In this document: piece after piece, positions 22,310 to 33,225 of the stretch | Layout of the letters: every line of letters begins with the position of its first letter | Numbering within the stretch: position 1 is the stretch's first letter | Source of the DNA: Cervus elaphus | Taxonomy: Eukaryota; Chordata; Mammalia; Artiodactyla; Cervidae | Direction: 5' to 3' | NCBI RefSeq assembly: GCF_910594005.1 | Contig: NC_057818.1 | Location: forward strand, 55,440,001-55,504,000 | DNA length: 64,000 nt | The notes under the pieces: generated by a model | Seen by the model: only the letters and a program-made list of their open reading frames with translations | The model's database searches: none | Told to the model about the DNA's origin: nothing | Translations under genes and position numbers: made by a program

Positions 22310-22471
22310 TCTTTTTTATGTTTATTGATTTGGCTGTGTCAGGCGTTAGTTGCCACCCCTGGGATCGTTAGTTGCAGCATGTGGGATCTAGTTCCCTGAC
22401 CAGGGATGGAACTCGGGCACCTGCATTGGGAGTCTGGAGTCTTAGCCACTAGACCACCAGGGAAGTCCCAT
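22310..22471 (-). mobile_element. CHR-type SINE
   Basis: Reverse orientation: T-rich tail complement, ggctgtgtcaggcgttagtt, gttccctgaccagggatgga, agaccaccagggaagtccca. The following 22472-22959 holds no recognisable feature beyond a CCCACA-rich patch. Confidence 0.88.
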
Positions 22472-23142
22472 GTGGATGTTCTTCTACCTGTTTACCTGAG
22501 TGGACCCAGAATTATGCATTCTTTTTTGTTCCTCCCACACCCACACCCACCCCACCCCCCTGCCATTTTCCCAAACTAACAAGGCTGAGGTCACCAGGGA
22601 GAAAGCTAGAGCCGTTTGTATCTGTTTATTTCTGTATCTGTTTAGGAGGGAGATGGAGGAACCTGCCAAGTAAAGGAAGAGAGGTGGTCAGTGATAGGCT
22701 TGAGGAAAGAGTGGGGTTCAAGATAATGTAAATGAAGTCCTGCTTAGAAAAGCTCAGGCTGGGAAATGTGCAAAGAGGCTATTATTGTCAGGTTTGACTG
22801 TTTCCTTAGAAACAAAAAGGTCAAGATACAGATGTGGAATGTTCTGTCCCAAATCTCTTGAGTTGCAAATTGACCCTGCTTCTATCTCCACGTGACTTAG
22901 ATTCCCCCAGGCAAGAATGGAAGTTCCTTTCTTATTGATATGATGTCAGATATCAAATTGCAACTGTTTTTTTTTTAATTTTCTTTTTCCTATTGAGATA
23001 TAGTTGGTTTACAATGTTAGCTTCTGATGTACAATATGCCTTTTCAAAACTGTATAAATCATACTCCATTTATAGTTATAAAATATTCACAGTGTTCCTT
23101 GTGCTATACAATAATATTCTTGTAGTTTCTTTATTTTATGTG

Positions 23143-23357
23143 TAAGTAAGTAAGTGAAGTCGCTCAGTCGTGTCCGACTCTCTGCAACCCCATGGAGTGT
23201 AGCCCACCAGGCTTCTCTGTCCATGGGATTCTCCAGGCAAGAATACTGGAGTGGGTTACCATTTCCTTCTCCAGGGGATCTTCCCAACCCAGGAATCGAA
23301 CCCTGGTCTCCTGCATTGCAGGCAGACACTTTAACCTCTGAGCCACCAGGGAAGCTC
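23143..23357 (-). mobile_element. Bov-tA SINE, full length
   Basis: Reverse orientation, from cgctcagtcgtgtccgactc to gagccaccagggaagctc. Inserted in L1. Confidence 0.95.
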
Positions 23358-23504
23358 GTTTTATGCATAGTAGCTGGTATCTCTTAATCCTCTATCCTTA
23401 TCTTGTTCCTCCCCATTCCCTTTCCACAATGGTAACCACTAGCTTGGTCTGTATCTGTGAGTCTGTTTCTTTCTTCTTACATTCATTGGTTTGTTTTATT
23501 ATTA

Positions 23505-25697
23505 TTATTATTGGTTGTGCTGGATCTTCGTTGCTATGCGGGCTTCTCTCTAGCTGCAGGGAGCAGGCATTGTGATGGCTTCTCCTTGCAGAGCACGGGC
23601 TCTAGGGCACACAGGCTTCAGTAGTTGCGCTTTCCTGGCTCTAGAGCACAGGCTTAATAGTTGTTGTGGCTATTGTTCCGTGGGCATGTGGGATCTTCCC
23701 ATCCCAGAGATTGAACCCGTATCTCCTGCATTGGCAGGCGGATCATTTACTGCCGACCCACCAGTTCAGTTCAGTCGCTCAGTCGTATCCGACTCTTTGC
23801 AACCCCGTGGACTGCAGCACACCAGGCCTCCCTGTCCATCACCAACTCCCAGAGTTTACTCAAACTCACGTCCATTGAGTCGGTGGTGCCATCCAACCAT
23901 CTCATCCTCTGTCATCCCCTTCTCCTGCCTTCAATCTTTCCCAGCATCATGGTCTTTTCCAATGAGTCAGTTCTTCACATCAGGTGGCCAAAGTATTGGA
24001 GCTTCAGCTTTAGCATCAGTCCTTCCAATGAATATTCAGGAATGATTTCCTTTAGGATGGACTGGTTGGATCTCCTTGCAGTCCAAGGGACTCTCAAGAG
24101 TCTTCTCCAACACCACAGCTCAAAGGTGTCAGTTCTTTGGCATTCAGCTTTCTTTATAGTCCAGCTCTCGCATCCATACACGACTACTGGAAAAACCATA
24201 GCTTTGGCTAGATGGACCTTTGTTGGCAAAGTAATGTCTCTGCTTTTCAATGTGCATCTGTCGCTGTTTCCATTGTTTCCCCATCTATTCTCCATGAAGT
24301 GATGGGACCAGATGCCATGATCTTAGTTTTTGGAATGTTGAGTTTTAAGCCAACTTTTTCACTCTCCTTTTTCACCTTCATCGAGAGGCTCTTTAGTTCC
24401 TCTTCGATTTCTGCCATAAGGGTGGTGTCATCTGCATATCTGAGGTTATTGATATTTCACCCAGCAATCTTGATTCCAGCGTGTGCTTCAATCCAGCCCG
24501 GCATTTCTCATGATGTACTCTGCATATAAGTTAAACAAGCAGGGTGACAATATACAGCCATGTCGTACTCCTTTCCTCATTTAGAACCAGTCCCTTGTTC
24601 TTGTTCCATGTCCGGTTCTAACTGTTGCTTCCTGACCTGCATACAGATTTCTCAGGAGGCAGGTCAGGTGGTCTGTAGTCCCATCTCTTGAAGAATTTTC
24701 CACAATTTGTTGTGATCCACACAGCCAGAGGCTTTGATGTAGTCAATGATTCAGAAGTAGATGTTTTTCTCGAATTCTCTTGCTTTTTGATGATCCAATG
24801 GATGTTGGAAATTTCATCTCTGGTATCTCTGCCTTTTCTAAATCCAGCTTGAACATCTGGAAGTTCTCGGTTCACTGTACTGTTGCAGCCTTGCTTGAAG
24901 AATTTTGAGCATTACTTTGCTAGCATGTGAGATGAGTACAATGGTGCAGTTGTTTGAACATTCTTTGGCTTTGCCTTTCTTTGGGATTAGAATGAAAACT
25001 GACCTTTTCCAGTCATTTGGCCACTGTTGAGTTTTCCAAATTTGCTGACATATTGAGTGCAGCACTTTCACAGTATCATCTTTTAGGATTTGAAATAGCT
25101 CAACTGGAATTCCATCACCTCCACTAGCTTTGTTTATAGTGATGCTTCCTAAGGCCCACTTGACTTCACATTCCAGGATGTCTGGCTCTGAGTGATCACA
25201 CCATTGTGATTATCTGGGTCATTTTTGTATAGTAAGATCTTTCTGTATAGTAAGATCTTTTGTGTGTAAGATCTTTTTTGTATAGTTCTGTGTATTATTG
25301 CCACCTCTTCTTAATATCTTCTGCTTCTGTTAGGTCCGTACCATTGCTGTCCTTTATTGTGCCCATCTTTGCATGAAATGTTCCTTTGTTATCTCTTATT
25401 TTCTTGAAGAGATCTCTAGTCTTTCCCATTCTATTGTTTTCCTGTTTCTTTGCATTGATCACTGAGGAAGGCTTTCTTATCTCTCCTTGCTCTTCTCTGG
25501 AACTCTGCATTCGGATTGATATATCTTTCCTTTTCTCCTTTGCCTTTTGCTTCTCTTCTTTGCTCAGCTGTTTGTGAGGCCTCCTCAGACAACCATTTTG
25601 CCTTTTTGCATTTCTTTTTCTTGGGAATGCTTTTGATCACAGCCTCCTATACAATGTTACAAATCTCCATCCATAGTTCAGCTACCAGGGAAGCCCT
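23505..25697 (-). mobile_element. CHR-type long SINE split by a Bov-B
   Basis: The body at 23505-23763 breaks off at ccgacccaccag. Its last bases (ccagggaagccctg) reappear at about 25686-25697 after the Bov-B. Inserted in L1. Confidence 0.75.
23764..25680 (-). mobile_element. Bov-B LINE, 1.9 kb
   Basis: Runs from the 3' (TCAGT) tail at 23764 through reverse transcriptase text (FGHLM, WTARRSNQS, QAGFRKGRDTRDE, LISHASKVMLKILQARLQQY) into the region upstream of the RT domain at about 25680. Several frameshifts and stops. 5' truncated. Confidence 0.93.
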
Positions 25698-26038
25698 GAT
25701 TTTCTTTTTTTTTTTTTTGGTTTCACATATAAGTGATAAATGGTATATGTTTTTCTCTGACTGACTAATTTCACTTAGCATAATACCCTCCAAGTCCATC
25801 CATGTTGTTGCAAATGGCAACTTTTCTTTTTATGGCTACGTAATAGTCTATTCTTTTGCTGTTATAAATAACCTTCCATTTAAATAATTATGTGCATATG
25901 TCATTTGGGGTTTTGGCCAGGGTATTTTTGGAGTATAATCTCATGAATGCAAATGCCAGATCACGGGATGTCTGCATATAAAATTTTGGTAAATTGGGCC
26001 TAATGTGCCTTCATATTAGAGGGGGGCAAATTTATAGA

Positions 26039-26258
26039 TGGGCTTCCCAGGTGGCTCAGTGGTAAAGAACCCACCTGCCAATCCAAGAGACATGGGTTCG
26101 ATCCCTGTGTCAAGAAGATCCCCTGGAGGAGGAAATGGCAACCCACTCCAGTATTCTTGCCTGGGAAATCCCATGGACAGAGGAGCCTGGTGGGCTACAG
26201 TCCATGGGGTCACAAAAGAGTCAGACATGACTGAGCGACTAAACCACCTCCACCACCC
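26039..26258 (+). mobile_element. Bov-tA SINE, full length
   Basis: gggcttcccaggtggctcag head to gagcgactaaaccacctcc tail. 26259-26537 resembles an old mammalian interspersed repeat that I cannot name. Confidence 0.95.
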
Positions 26259-26537
26259 AAATCTAGAGACAGCTTGCGATGGCCTCTCCTTGGCCTGTAG
26301 ACACATCACTCCACTCCCGTGGCCGGATGACATGTGTCTTCCCCTTGTGCATCTGTGTTCAGATTTCGCCTTCTTGTGAAGACAACCAGTCAGTGGATTA
26401 GCACACACCCTACTCTTGTGTGACCTCACCTTAACTCATTTCCATCTTCAAAGGCCCTCTTTCTAAATCTGGTCAGTTTCACAAGTCTGGGGGTGGGGTG
26501 GGAGGGGGTTGGATTTTAATATACCTTAGGGCAGGGA

Positions 26538-26805
26538 TTGATGCTGAAGCTGAAACTCCAATACTTTGGCCACCTGATGTGAAGAACTGACTCATTTGAA
26601 AAGACCCTGATTCTGGGAAAGATTGAAGCAGGAGGAGAAGGGGATGACAGAGGATGAGATGGTTGGATTGCATCACCCACTCAATGGACATGAGTTTGAG
26701 TAAACTCTGGGAGTTAGTGATGGACAGGGAGGCCTGGCGTGCTGTGGTTCATGGGGTCACAAAGAGTCAGACACTACTGAGCAACTGAACTGAACTGAAC
26801 TGAAG
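26538..26805 (+). mobile_element. Bov-B 3' fragment
   Basis: Starts at ttgatgctgaagctgaaact and ends in three ACTGA units. Adjacent to a second related fragment. Confidence 0.9.
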
Positions 26806-26819
26806 GTGGGTACTCCCTA

Positions 26820-27048
26820 AGGAGTCCTGATGTGAATAACCGACTCATTGGAAAAGTCCCTGATGCTGGGAAAGATTGAGGGCAGGAGGAGAAGGGGGCG
26901 GTCAAAGGATGAGATGGCCGGATGGCATCACCAGTGCAATGGACATGGACCTGGGCAAACTCCAGGAGATGGTGAAGGACAGGAGACCCTGGCATGCTGC
27001 AGTCCATGGGGTAGCTAAGGGTCAGACTCGCCTGGGTGGCTGAATAAC
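26820..27048 (+). mobile_element. second, more diverged Bov-B 3' fragment
   Basis: Repeats the preceding fragment's text (ccgactcattggaaaagtcc, gctgcagtccatggggtagc) with more substitutions. It ends only about 75 bp before the KRAB exon. Confidence 0.85.
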
Positions 27049-27123
27049 AACATCGGGGAGGGGACAGGATTCAACTCGATGACAGTCCATACTCCACTGA
27101 GCCAAAATGGGTGTGCTCTTCAG

Positions 27124-27250
27124 GACTCGATGACCTTCGAAGATGTGGCTGTGAACTTCACCCGGGAGGAGTGGGCCCTGCTGGACGCCGCACAGAGGCA
27201 GCTCTACAGAGATGTGATCCTGGAGACCTGTGGTCACCTGGCCTGTGTGG
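27124..27250 (+). CDS. ZNF114: ZNF114 KRAB-A exon
   Basis: Acceptor gtgctcttcag ends at 27123 and donor gg/gtaagg follows 27250. The 127-bp length is the standard KRAB-A exon length. It ends one base into a codon (phase 1). Confidence 0.92.
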
Positions 27251-30200
27251 GTAAGGAGGCCCCTTCTTCCTGCGCTTGGTGATGGATAGGGCCCACATGC
27301 GTCAGGCCCCTCCTGTGTTCCAGAGACAACCACTGCCCCCAGGCGGCAGATATAGTTTCCCCCGTGACATTGGAAGTCTATCCTTTGCTTTCCTTTTTTT
27401 AAAAAAAATATTTATTTATTTGGCTGTGAGAGGTCTTAGTTGCGGCATGCAAGAACTTCATTGCATCATGCCAGATCTTTCGTTCTTTGGTTGCAGAGCA
27501 CGGACTCTCTATTTGTCACTTGGGCTTCGGTAGTTGTGGCGCCTGGCCTTCGTTGCTCCCCAGCATGTAGGATCTTAGTTCCCCAACCAGGGATCGAACC
27601 TGTGTCTCCTGCATTGCAAGGCCGATTCTTAACCACTGGACCACCAAGGCAGTCCCAGATGGTTTCTTCATAAGTGTGAGGTTTCCCTGGGCAGGGGCTG
27701 GGCAGAGGGAATGTCCTGAAACTAGATGGAGGTGATGGTTGTAAATATGGTACTAAATGCCAGAGCTGTACACTTTGGTTAATTTTATGCTGTGTAAATT
27801 TCATCTCCGTTTTTTGTTGTCGTTGTTTTTAATTCATTTCATCTAAGAGGAAAGCTGAGGCTCATGAATGTATGAGCTGCTTTGGGCATATAGAGTACGT
27901 GTCGTGGGTTTCACCCATCTTCTAAGATGTTCCTTTCTATCCCCCTAGAGGAAGACCTGTCCCCTCTGCCTTAGTCCAGGCTGATATGCTGAAATACCAT
28001 ACACCGGGTAGCCTAGACAACAGCTGTTTATTTCTCAAATTCTGGAGGCTGAGAAGTCCAAGATCAAGATGCCGGCAGAGTCAGTTCCTGGGAGGGCCCT
28101 CTTCCTGGCTTGCCGACGGCCGCCTTCTCACATGGCAAAGAGGGAGAGAACCCTGGTATCTCCTCCTCTTCTTTTGAGAACAGTAACCCCATCTTTGGGT
28201 CCCATCCCACCCTCATGGACTCATCTGAACCTAATTACCTCATGAGGTTCCCACCTGCAAATAGCATCCTATTGTGGGGTTGGGGTTTCAACATGGATTT
28301 GTGGTGGTTATTGTTTAGTCCCTAAGTCGTGTCCAAGTTTTTACCACCCCGTGGACGGTAGCCTGCCAGACTTCTCTGTCCATGGGATTTCCCTGGCAAG
28401 AGTATGGGAGTGGGTTGCCATTTCCTTTTTCGGGGCATCTTCCGCAACCCAGGGATGGAACCCTCGTCTCTTAAGTCTCCCAAATTGGCAAAGGGGTTCT
28501 TTACCACTAGCGCCACCATTGCAGCAGGGGGCATCACAAATTCAACCTGTAACAGATTCTTTGCCTAGTTTGTCCTGACAATTGGAGCTCGGATTGGAAA
28601 AGAATTTCCAGACACGGAGTATTTCAGAAAGGAGTGAGTTTATAAGAACAGAGATAATGAGGGCGCTGCGAGCACAACCGGTGACCTCCTGGCAGACCAG
28701 AGAGTGTTGATGCTTTTCGTGAGTTAGTAGCCAATTTTTATAGCCTCGAGACAAAGAAAATTCCTGCTGGAAGGGTGGCATTAGGTGACTGGTTAGGGTA
28801 CTATAGAGTGAGTACCCGGGTAGGCATTTTTACCTAATATGGGGTCAGGGAGCTTGCCAGTGAGGATGGGAGTGGGGCTTATGACAGCGGTTGCTATGGG
28901 GCTCAGTCAGTTCCGGAGGTGACCTTGGTGCTGGGCTCCGCATCTGTGGCCTTGGTACAGAGCCTTATACCTGTGATCTTGGTATAGGTTTGCACAATTC
29001 TCTCACACTTGGCATTCACGATTGTACCTTCAGTCTCACAGGATCATATTTACATATCTGACTGCACCGGGTCTTAGTTGCAGCAGGCAAGATCTTTAGC
29101 TGCGGCACGTGGGATCTAGTTCCCTCACCAGGGATCGAATCCGGGCCCCCTGCACTGGGAGCGCTGAGTCTTGGCCACTGGACCACCAGGGAAGTTCCCA
29201 GAACCATTTCTTAGCATCTTGCTGTGTGTATTGAACCTCTGATCTTAACCATAGTCAAACTCCTCATAGATCCCAAATTCCAATATTTCTCTCTGCCTCT
29301 CTGCCTGCCTCCTCTTGCTCTCTCCCTTCTCCCATTTTCCTTACAGAGGGAACATTTGAAAAGAGATCCACGGGCATTTGCCTGCTTTCTCCTCCACTTT
29401 TCCTTTCCACAAAGACCTGATTTTGCACTGCTTCATTTCAGATTGGGCGACTCGACATCAAACCAAAGACTCAACCCCTCAGCAGAACAACCTTGCTAAA
29501 AGGACGTTTCAGGAAGTGAACACAGCACATCTGGCGAGCAGCAGTTCCCGACTCTCCGATCTCAGAGAAGACTGGATGGCCCATAGAATAGAGGTGCCGG
29601 GCAAGCAGAGAGGGCGAACATTGAAACAAGTTGCAGCTGCCCACGAGAAAGATGCCTCTCCCATTGGATTCTGGGAATATCCCAAAATGAGGGACATCTC
29701 TAACCCTGGCCAGAAGATTGTGCCATCACAGGGAGATTCCACAAGAAAACATAACCCAAGACGTAACTCAGACATCTTGAAACAAATTCTCCTCTTACAC
29801 AGTAATCAAAAAATCTTTACAAACAATGAAGATGACCAAGTCAAGTGGCAGGAAATGCCATGTATTCCACATGCAAGAACTCAAACAGAGCTGAAATCAA
29901 AGGCGTGGATGGATCATCAGAATGACCTGCTTCATTTGCAGGCTGAAATGTACATGGGCGTGAGCATCCACAAATACTGTCCACGTGGGAAAGCCTTAGG
30001 GGGAGACATCTCCCTTAGGACACGAGGGATGCCCCTGAAAGAGAAACCTCGCCATTCTCATCAGTGTGAAAACACCTTCCTAAAGAACTCTCTCCCTGCC
30101 GGGCAGACGCAACCTTATGAGGCAGAGACAAATAATGAGAATAATCAAAGTGGGAAGACATTTGTCCCTGTTCAGAGTTCCGATTCACACAGGAGAACGT

Positions 30201-30628
30201 CGATGGGAGTGAAAAGCTATAAGTGCGGGGACTGTAGGAAGGCCTTCGTGTATCAGTCGTTCCTTATGAAACACATGGAAATTCACACGGGAGAGAAGCC
30301 CTACGCATGTGAGAATTGTGGGAAAACCTTCAGATATATCTTACACCTTAATAAACATATGAGAAATCACAACCTGAAGACCTTTGAATGTCCGGAATGT
30401 GGGAAAAGCTTCAACAAGTCCTCAAGGCTTAAGGCACATGTTAGGATTCACACTGGAGAGAAACCCTATAAGTGTCAGGAATGTGGGAAAACCTTCGATA
30501 AGTCCACAAAGCTTCAGAAACATACTAGGATTCACACTGGAGAGAAACCCTATAAATGTAAGGAATGTGGGAAAAGCTACACTTATTCTTCAAGTCTTAA
30601 AACCCACCTGAAGAGGGTCTGCAGATGA
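27130..30628 (+). CDS. ZNF114: KRAB C2H2 zinc-finger protein, ZNF114 orthologue
   Basis: Two coding exons are visible: 27124-27250 (KRAB-A) and 29442-30628. Joining them from the ATG at 27130 gives 435 codons plus stop. Residues 1-40 are a KRAB-A box (DVAVNF, EEWALLD, LYRDV), which in this family recruits the TRIM28 corepressor in the nucleus. A long linker follows, then five C2H2 fingers at the C-terminus with TGEKPY linkers between some of them. There is no KRAB-B box. The linker and the start of exon 2 resemble human ZNF114 as I recall it, and the neighbour is ODAD1, as in human. In human the start lies in a preceding exon ending next to the KRAB exon; I could not find that exon here, and the in-exon ATG has a poor context, so the true N-terminus may be a few residues longer. 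DNA target unknown. Confidence 0.9.
27402..27657 (-). mobile_element. CHR-type long SINE in the ZNF114 intron
   Basis: Reverse orientation, tatttatttatttggctgtg to gaccaccaaggcagtccc. Confidence 0.88.
27712..27805 (+). mobile_element. L1 (old) 3' fragment
   Basis: Wording gatggaggtgatggttgtaa and gtacactttggttaatttta is typical of old L1 3' ends. Confidence 0.6.
27975..28547. repeat. old mammalian interspersed repeat, interrupted by a SINE
   Basis: Wording such as ttctggaggctgagaagtcc and ggtttcaacatg belongs to a repeat family common in placental mammals. I cannot name the family. It resumes after the Bov-tA at 28302-28525. Confidence 0.5.
28302..28525 (-). mobile_element. Bov-tA SINE
   Basis: Reverse orientation, diverged: ttgtttagtccctaagtcgt, gtccatgggatttccctggc, ctttaccactagcgccacca. 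Confidence 0.88.
28548..29007 (-). mobile_element. probable solo LTR
   Basis: A 460-bp GC-mixed block, TGTAACAG on the left to CTCTCACA on the right, so TG...CA in either sense, and LTR-like in composition. No target duplication is visible (AACC versus CTTG), so the boundaries and the call are tentative. Confidence 0.4.
29066..29199 (-). mobile_element. CHR-type SINE
   Basis: Reverse orientation, gggtcttagttgcagcaggc to ggaccaccagggaagttccc. About 240 bp before the terminal ZNF114 exon. Confidence 0.88.
29442..30628 (+). CDS. ZNF114: ZNF114 terminal exon with five zinc fingers
   Basis: Acceptor cttcatttcag ends at 29441. The split codon completes Asp, then Trp-Ala-Thr as in human ZNF114. 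Fingers lie at about 30220-30288, 30304-30372, 30388-30453, 30472-30537 and 30556-30624. Finger 5 ends His-x4-Cys instead of His-x3-His. Stop TGA is at 30626-30628. The longer frame from 29378 runs into intron and is not the real start. Confidence 0.95.
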
Positions 30629-30708
30629 AAGGAATGGGGAGAAGCCTTCATTCATTTTCTCAAAGTACTGAGTGCAGAAGGAGGATGTTGATGGAAGGGA
30701 GCTCAGTG

Positions 30709-30714
30709 AATAAA
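30709..30714 (+). terminator. ZNF114: candidate ZNF114 polyadenylation signal
   Basis: AATAAA 81 bp after the stop codon. No others are examined as better placed before the SINE at 30847. Confidence 0.45.
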
Positions 30715-30846
30715 CAAAGATGGAAACGTCTTCTCTGAACTCTCAGATCTTACAGAGATGTAAGATTTCACACTTTTATTTTTTTAAGGGGAATATGGGG
30801 AAGCCCTCAGTGTCTCAAATGTACAGTTCCTGTAAAGACACACTGC

Positions 30847-30966
30847 AGGACTTCCCTGGCAGTCCAGTGGGTAAGACACCACCCTCCCACTGCCGAGGTT
30901 TGATCCCTGGTGGGGCAACTAAGATCCCACATGCCATGTAGCAGGGCCAAAAAAGTAAAAAAACTC
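30847..30966 (+). mobile_element. CHR-type SINE in the eroded finger tail
   Basis: ggacttccctggcagtccag to an A-rich tail, flanked by the direct repeat cacactgc (about 30839-30846 and 30967-30974). Confidence 0.9.
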
Positions 30967-31127
30967 ACACTGCCGAGGCATCATATGGGATTAAGGAATG
31001 TGGGCACACCTTACATATTCATCCCTCACTTTACACATGAGACCAAACCCTGGAGAGAGACCTCTTATCAGTAATAGATTTGAGAAAGCCTTTATTTCCC
31101 TCTCTTCACATGCAGGGCACAAATGAG

Positions 31128-31329
31128 TCTTAAGCTCAGTCGTGTCTGACTCTGCGACCCCCATGGACTGTAGCCCTCCAGGCTCCTCTGTCCATGGAAT
31201 CATCCAGGCAAGAGTACTGGAATAGGTTGTCATTTCCTTCTCAAGGGGATCTTCCCAACCCAGGGATCAAACCTGCGTCTCCTGCGTTGCAGGCAGATTC
31301 TTTACCAGTGAGCCACCGGGGAAGCCCCT
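31128..31329 (-). mobile_element. Bov-tA SINE
   Basis: Reverse orientation, aagctcagtcgtgtctgact to gagccaccggggaagcccc. 31330-31804 shows no feature I can name. Confidence 0.93.
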
Positions 31330-31804
31330 AATAGTAGGAGAGAAACAGGGTAGATGTTCTGATCACTAGCATTATCCATGTCTCTTCCTTCCATTGGAAC
31401 CAAAATTCTGTATTTGCCACCGTTTCTGATAAAACCCCACAAGAATGCTGATTACCCCACTGCGGATCCTTTCAGCTCTGCCACGTGAGTTTTGAGCTGT
31501 AGGAGCTTCATAACATTTCACTGATGCGTCACTGCACCCGTGTGAATCACTGTTTGAGCTACGTTTAATTTAGACTCAGGTTTGCTGTGCTCCGTGATGC
31601 CATTTCTGTCCATTGATTTGACTGCATTATGGTCAGAGTATGTGATCTTTGTGGTACTGATAGGAGATACTTGTCTTGACTTGCATTTTGGTCTCGTGAT
31701 GGGACCAGTTCTGTCATTGCCTGACCACATTCTTCTCGTCTTCTTTACTGAAGGGACATAGATTTGTTTTTCCAGAGTTAGCACAGTTGGATTTTTTTTG
31801 GTGA

Positions 31805-31921
31805 GGGGAGCAGGGGAGCGCCACATAGCATGTTAGGTTTTAGTTCCCTGACCAGGAGTCGAACCCACGCCCCCTTCAGTGGAAGCATGAGTCTTAACCG
31901 TGGGACCACCAGGGAAGTCCC
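31805..31921 (-). mobile_element. CHR-type SINE, left arm of an inverted pair
   Basis: ttagttccctgaccaggagt to gaccaccagggaagtccctg. It forms a potential hairpin with the + copy at 31950-32059. Confidence 0.88.
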
Positions 31922-31949
31922 TGTGGAATGTTTTTAAATGCATTTCTCA

Positions 31950-32059
31950 GGACTTTCCTGGTGGTCCCGTGGTTAAGACCACGCTTCCGCTGCAAGGCTC
32001 CTAGTCAGGGAACTAAGATTGCACATGCCATGCAGCAAAAAAAAAAAAAAAAAAAAAAG
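31950..32059 (+). mobile_element. CHR-type SINE, right arm of an inverted pair
   Basis: aggactttcctggtggtccc head, ending in a run of about 22 A from 32037. 32060-32464 holds nothing recognised. Confidence 0.88.
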
Positions 32060-32464
32060 AAATGCCTTTCTCAGATTTTCTCATATCTGATGGTGAATGG
32101 AGCTTATTGCCAGTAAGGAGGGAGGTGGTTTGGATTCCTGGAGGGCTGTTGGAAAGGAGAGAATGTTCTTTACTCTCTCTTAACCAAGTCCCCTATTCTT
32201 TCCTTTGTTTCGCTCTGGAAATGGGATGATATTCCCTGAGTTAGCTCATGCAACTTGAGGATCATTGAAATGAAGGTCATGGTCCCAGTAACACGACCCT
32301 CAAATATAAATACACAATTTCTCACTCTTGTATTTGAATGGCATATTTGGGGATTTTCATGGCTGCAGTAGATTGCATGTCTAAATTTATTCCATAAAGC
32401 AAAGCCTTAATTTGGTTAAGAAGCATTTCAGGGGAGTTTTGTTGTTTGTTTGTTTTTTTTAAGT

Positions 32465-32726
32465 AGAAGCTATTATTTATTTTTATTTTGTTTTTGGCCT
32501 TGCCACACCTGTTGCAGGATCTTAGTTCCCCAATCAGGGATTGAACTCCTGGCCCGGAACATCCCCGGCGATTTAGCTGGAAGACTCTGCACTTCCAATT
32601 CAGGGGGCATGGGTTCCATCCTGGCCTGGCTGGAGAGCTCAGATCCCACATGCTGTAGCCAAAAAACCCTCCAGGCCCCCTGCAGTGGAAGCACAGAATC
32701 TTAACCACTGGACTGCTGGGCAATTC
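32465..32726 (-). mobile_element. CHR-type SINE with a second, opposite CHR SINE nested inside
   Basis: The outer copy (reverse) runs 32465-32566 and 32673-32726. The inner copy reads + at about 32567-32672 (gatttagctggaagactctg to gctgtagccaaaaaa). Confidence 0.75.
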
Positions 32727-32936
32727 TGGGGGAGGTTTTATAACTCAAGAGTTAGAATGATAAAGTTAGTATGTGGCCAATTTTTTGTAATTCCTCATGT
32801 GATTCAAGATGCTGTACATTTCTTCGGTATTGAGTGGGCTCGTCAGTATTTGAATGGTCAAGCTTCTTAAGAGTGTTTTAGACTGTCTTACTAATGACAT
32901 TTTTACTCACTGAGCAAGTTCATAATAAAATATCTG

Positions 32937-33225
32937 GGGCTTCCCTGGTGGATCGGTGGTTAAGATTTGGCCTGCAAATGCAGGAGATGTAGGTTCGATC
33001 CCTGATCCTGGAGGATCCCACATGCCATGGAACGACTTAGCCCGTGCACCCCAACTACTGAGCCTGTGCTCTAGAGCCCAGGAGCTGCAACTCCGGAAGC
33101 CCCAGTGCCCTGGGGCCCACGCTGCACAACAGGAGAAGCCACTTCAGTGAGAAGCCCGTGTCCGCAAGTAGGGAAAAGCCCTCACAGCAACAAAGACCCA
33201 GCACAGCCAAAAATTTAAAAAATTA
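32937..33225 (+). mobile_element. CHR-type long SINE
   Basis: gggcttccctggtggatcgg head, tgtgctctagagcccaggag and acaaagacccagcacagcc body, then an A/T-rich tail. Confidence 0.9.

Larger units (their letters stand above)
22960..25990 (-). mobile_element. L1 LINE 3' region, in three pieces
   Basis: L1 text appears at about 22960-23142, 23358-23500 and 25705-25990 (ttcacttagcataataccct, aagtccatccatgttgttgc). The pieces are in consistent order and are separated by a Bov-tA, then by a CHR SINE that itself contains a Bov-B. It was the oldest layer of the nest. Confidence 0.75.
30629..31125 (+). pseudogene. eroded zinc-finger array downstream of ZNF114
   Basis: After the stop, + strand text still aligns with finger modules: a degraded xEWGEAFI module at about 30629-30690; HT...GE/YGEALS-like text at about 30765-30835; KECGHTLHIHPSL at about 30993-31030; and NRFEKAFISLSSH at about 31072-31112, with a KPW-type linker between. 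Cysteines are lost, frames shift, and a CHR SINE (30847-30966) sits in the middle. This suggests a longer ancestral finger array truncated by the present stop, with the remainder decaying in the 3' UTR. Confidence 0.65.

Noticed and set aside
29378..29441. N-terminal extension of the zinc-finger frame starting at 29378
   Set aside because: It reads through intron; a good acceptor (ttcatttcag) at 29441 and resumption of ZNF114-like residues right after show the exon starts at 29442.
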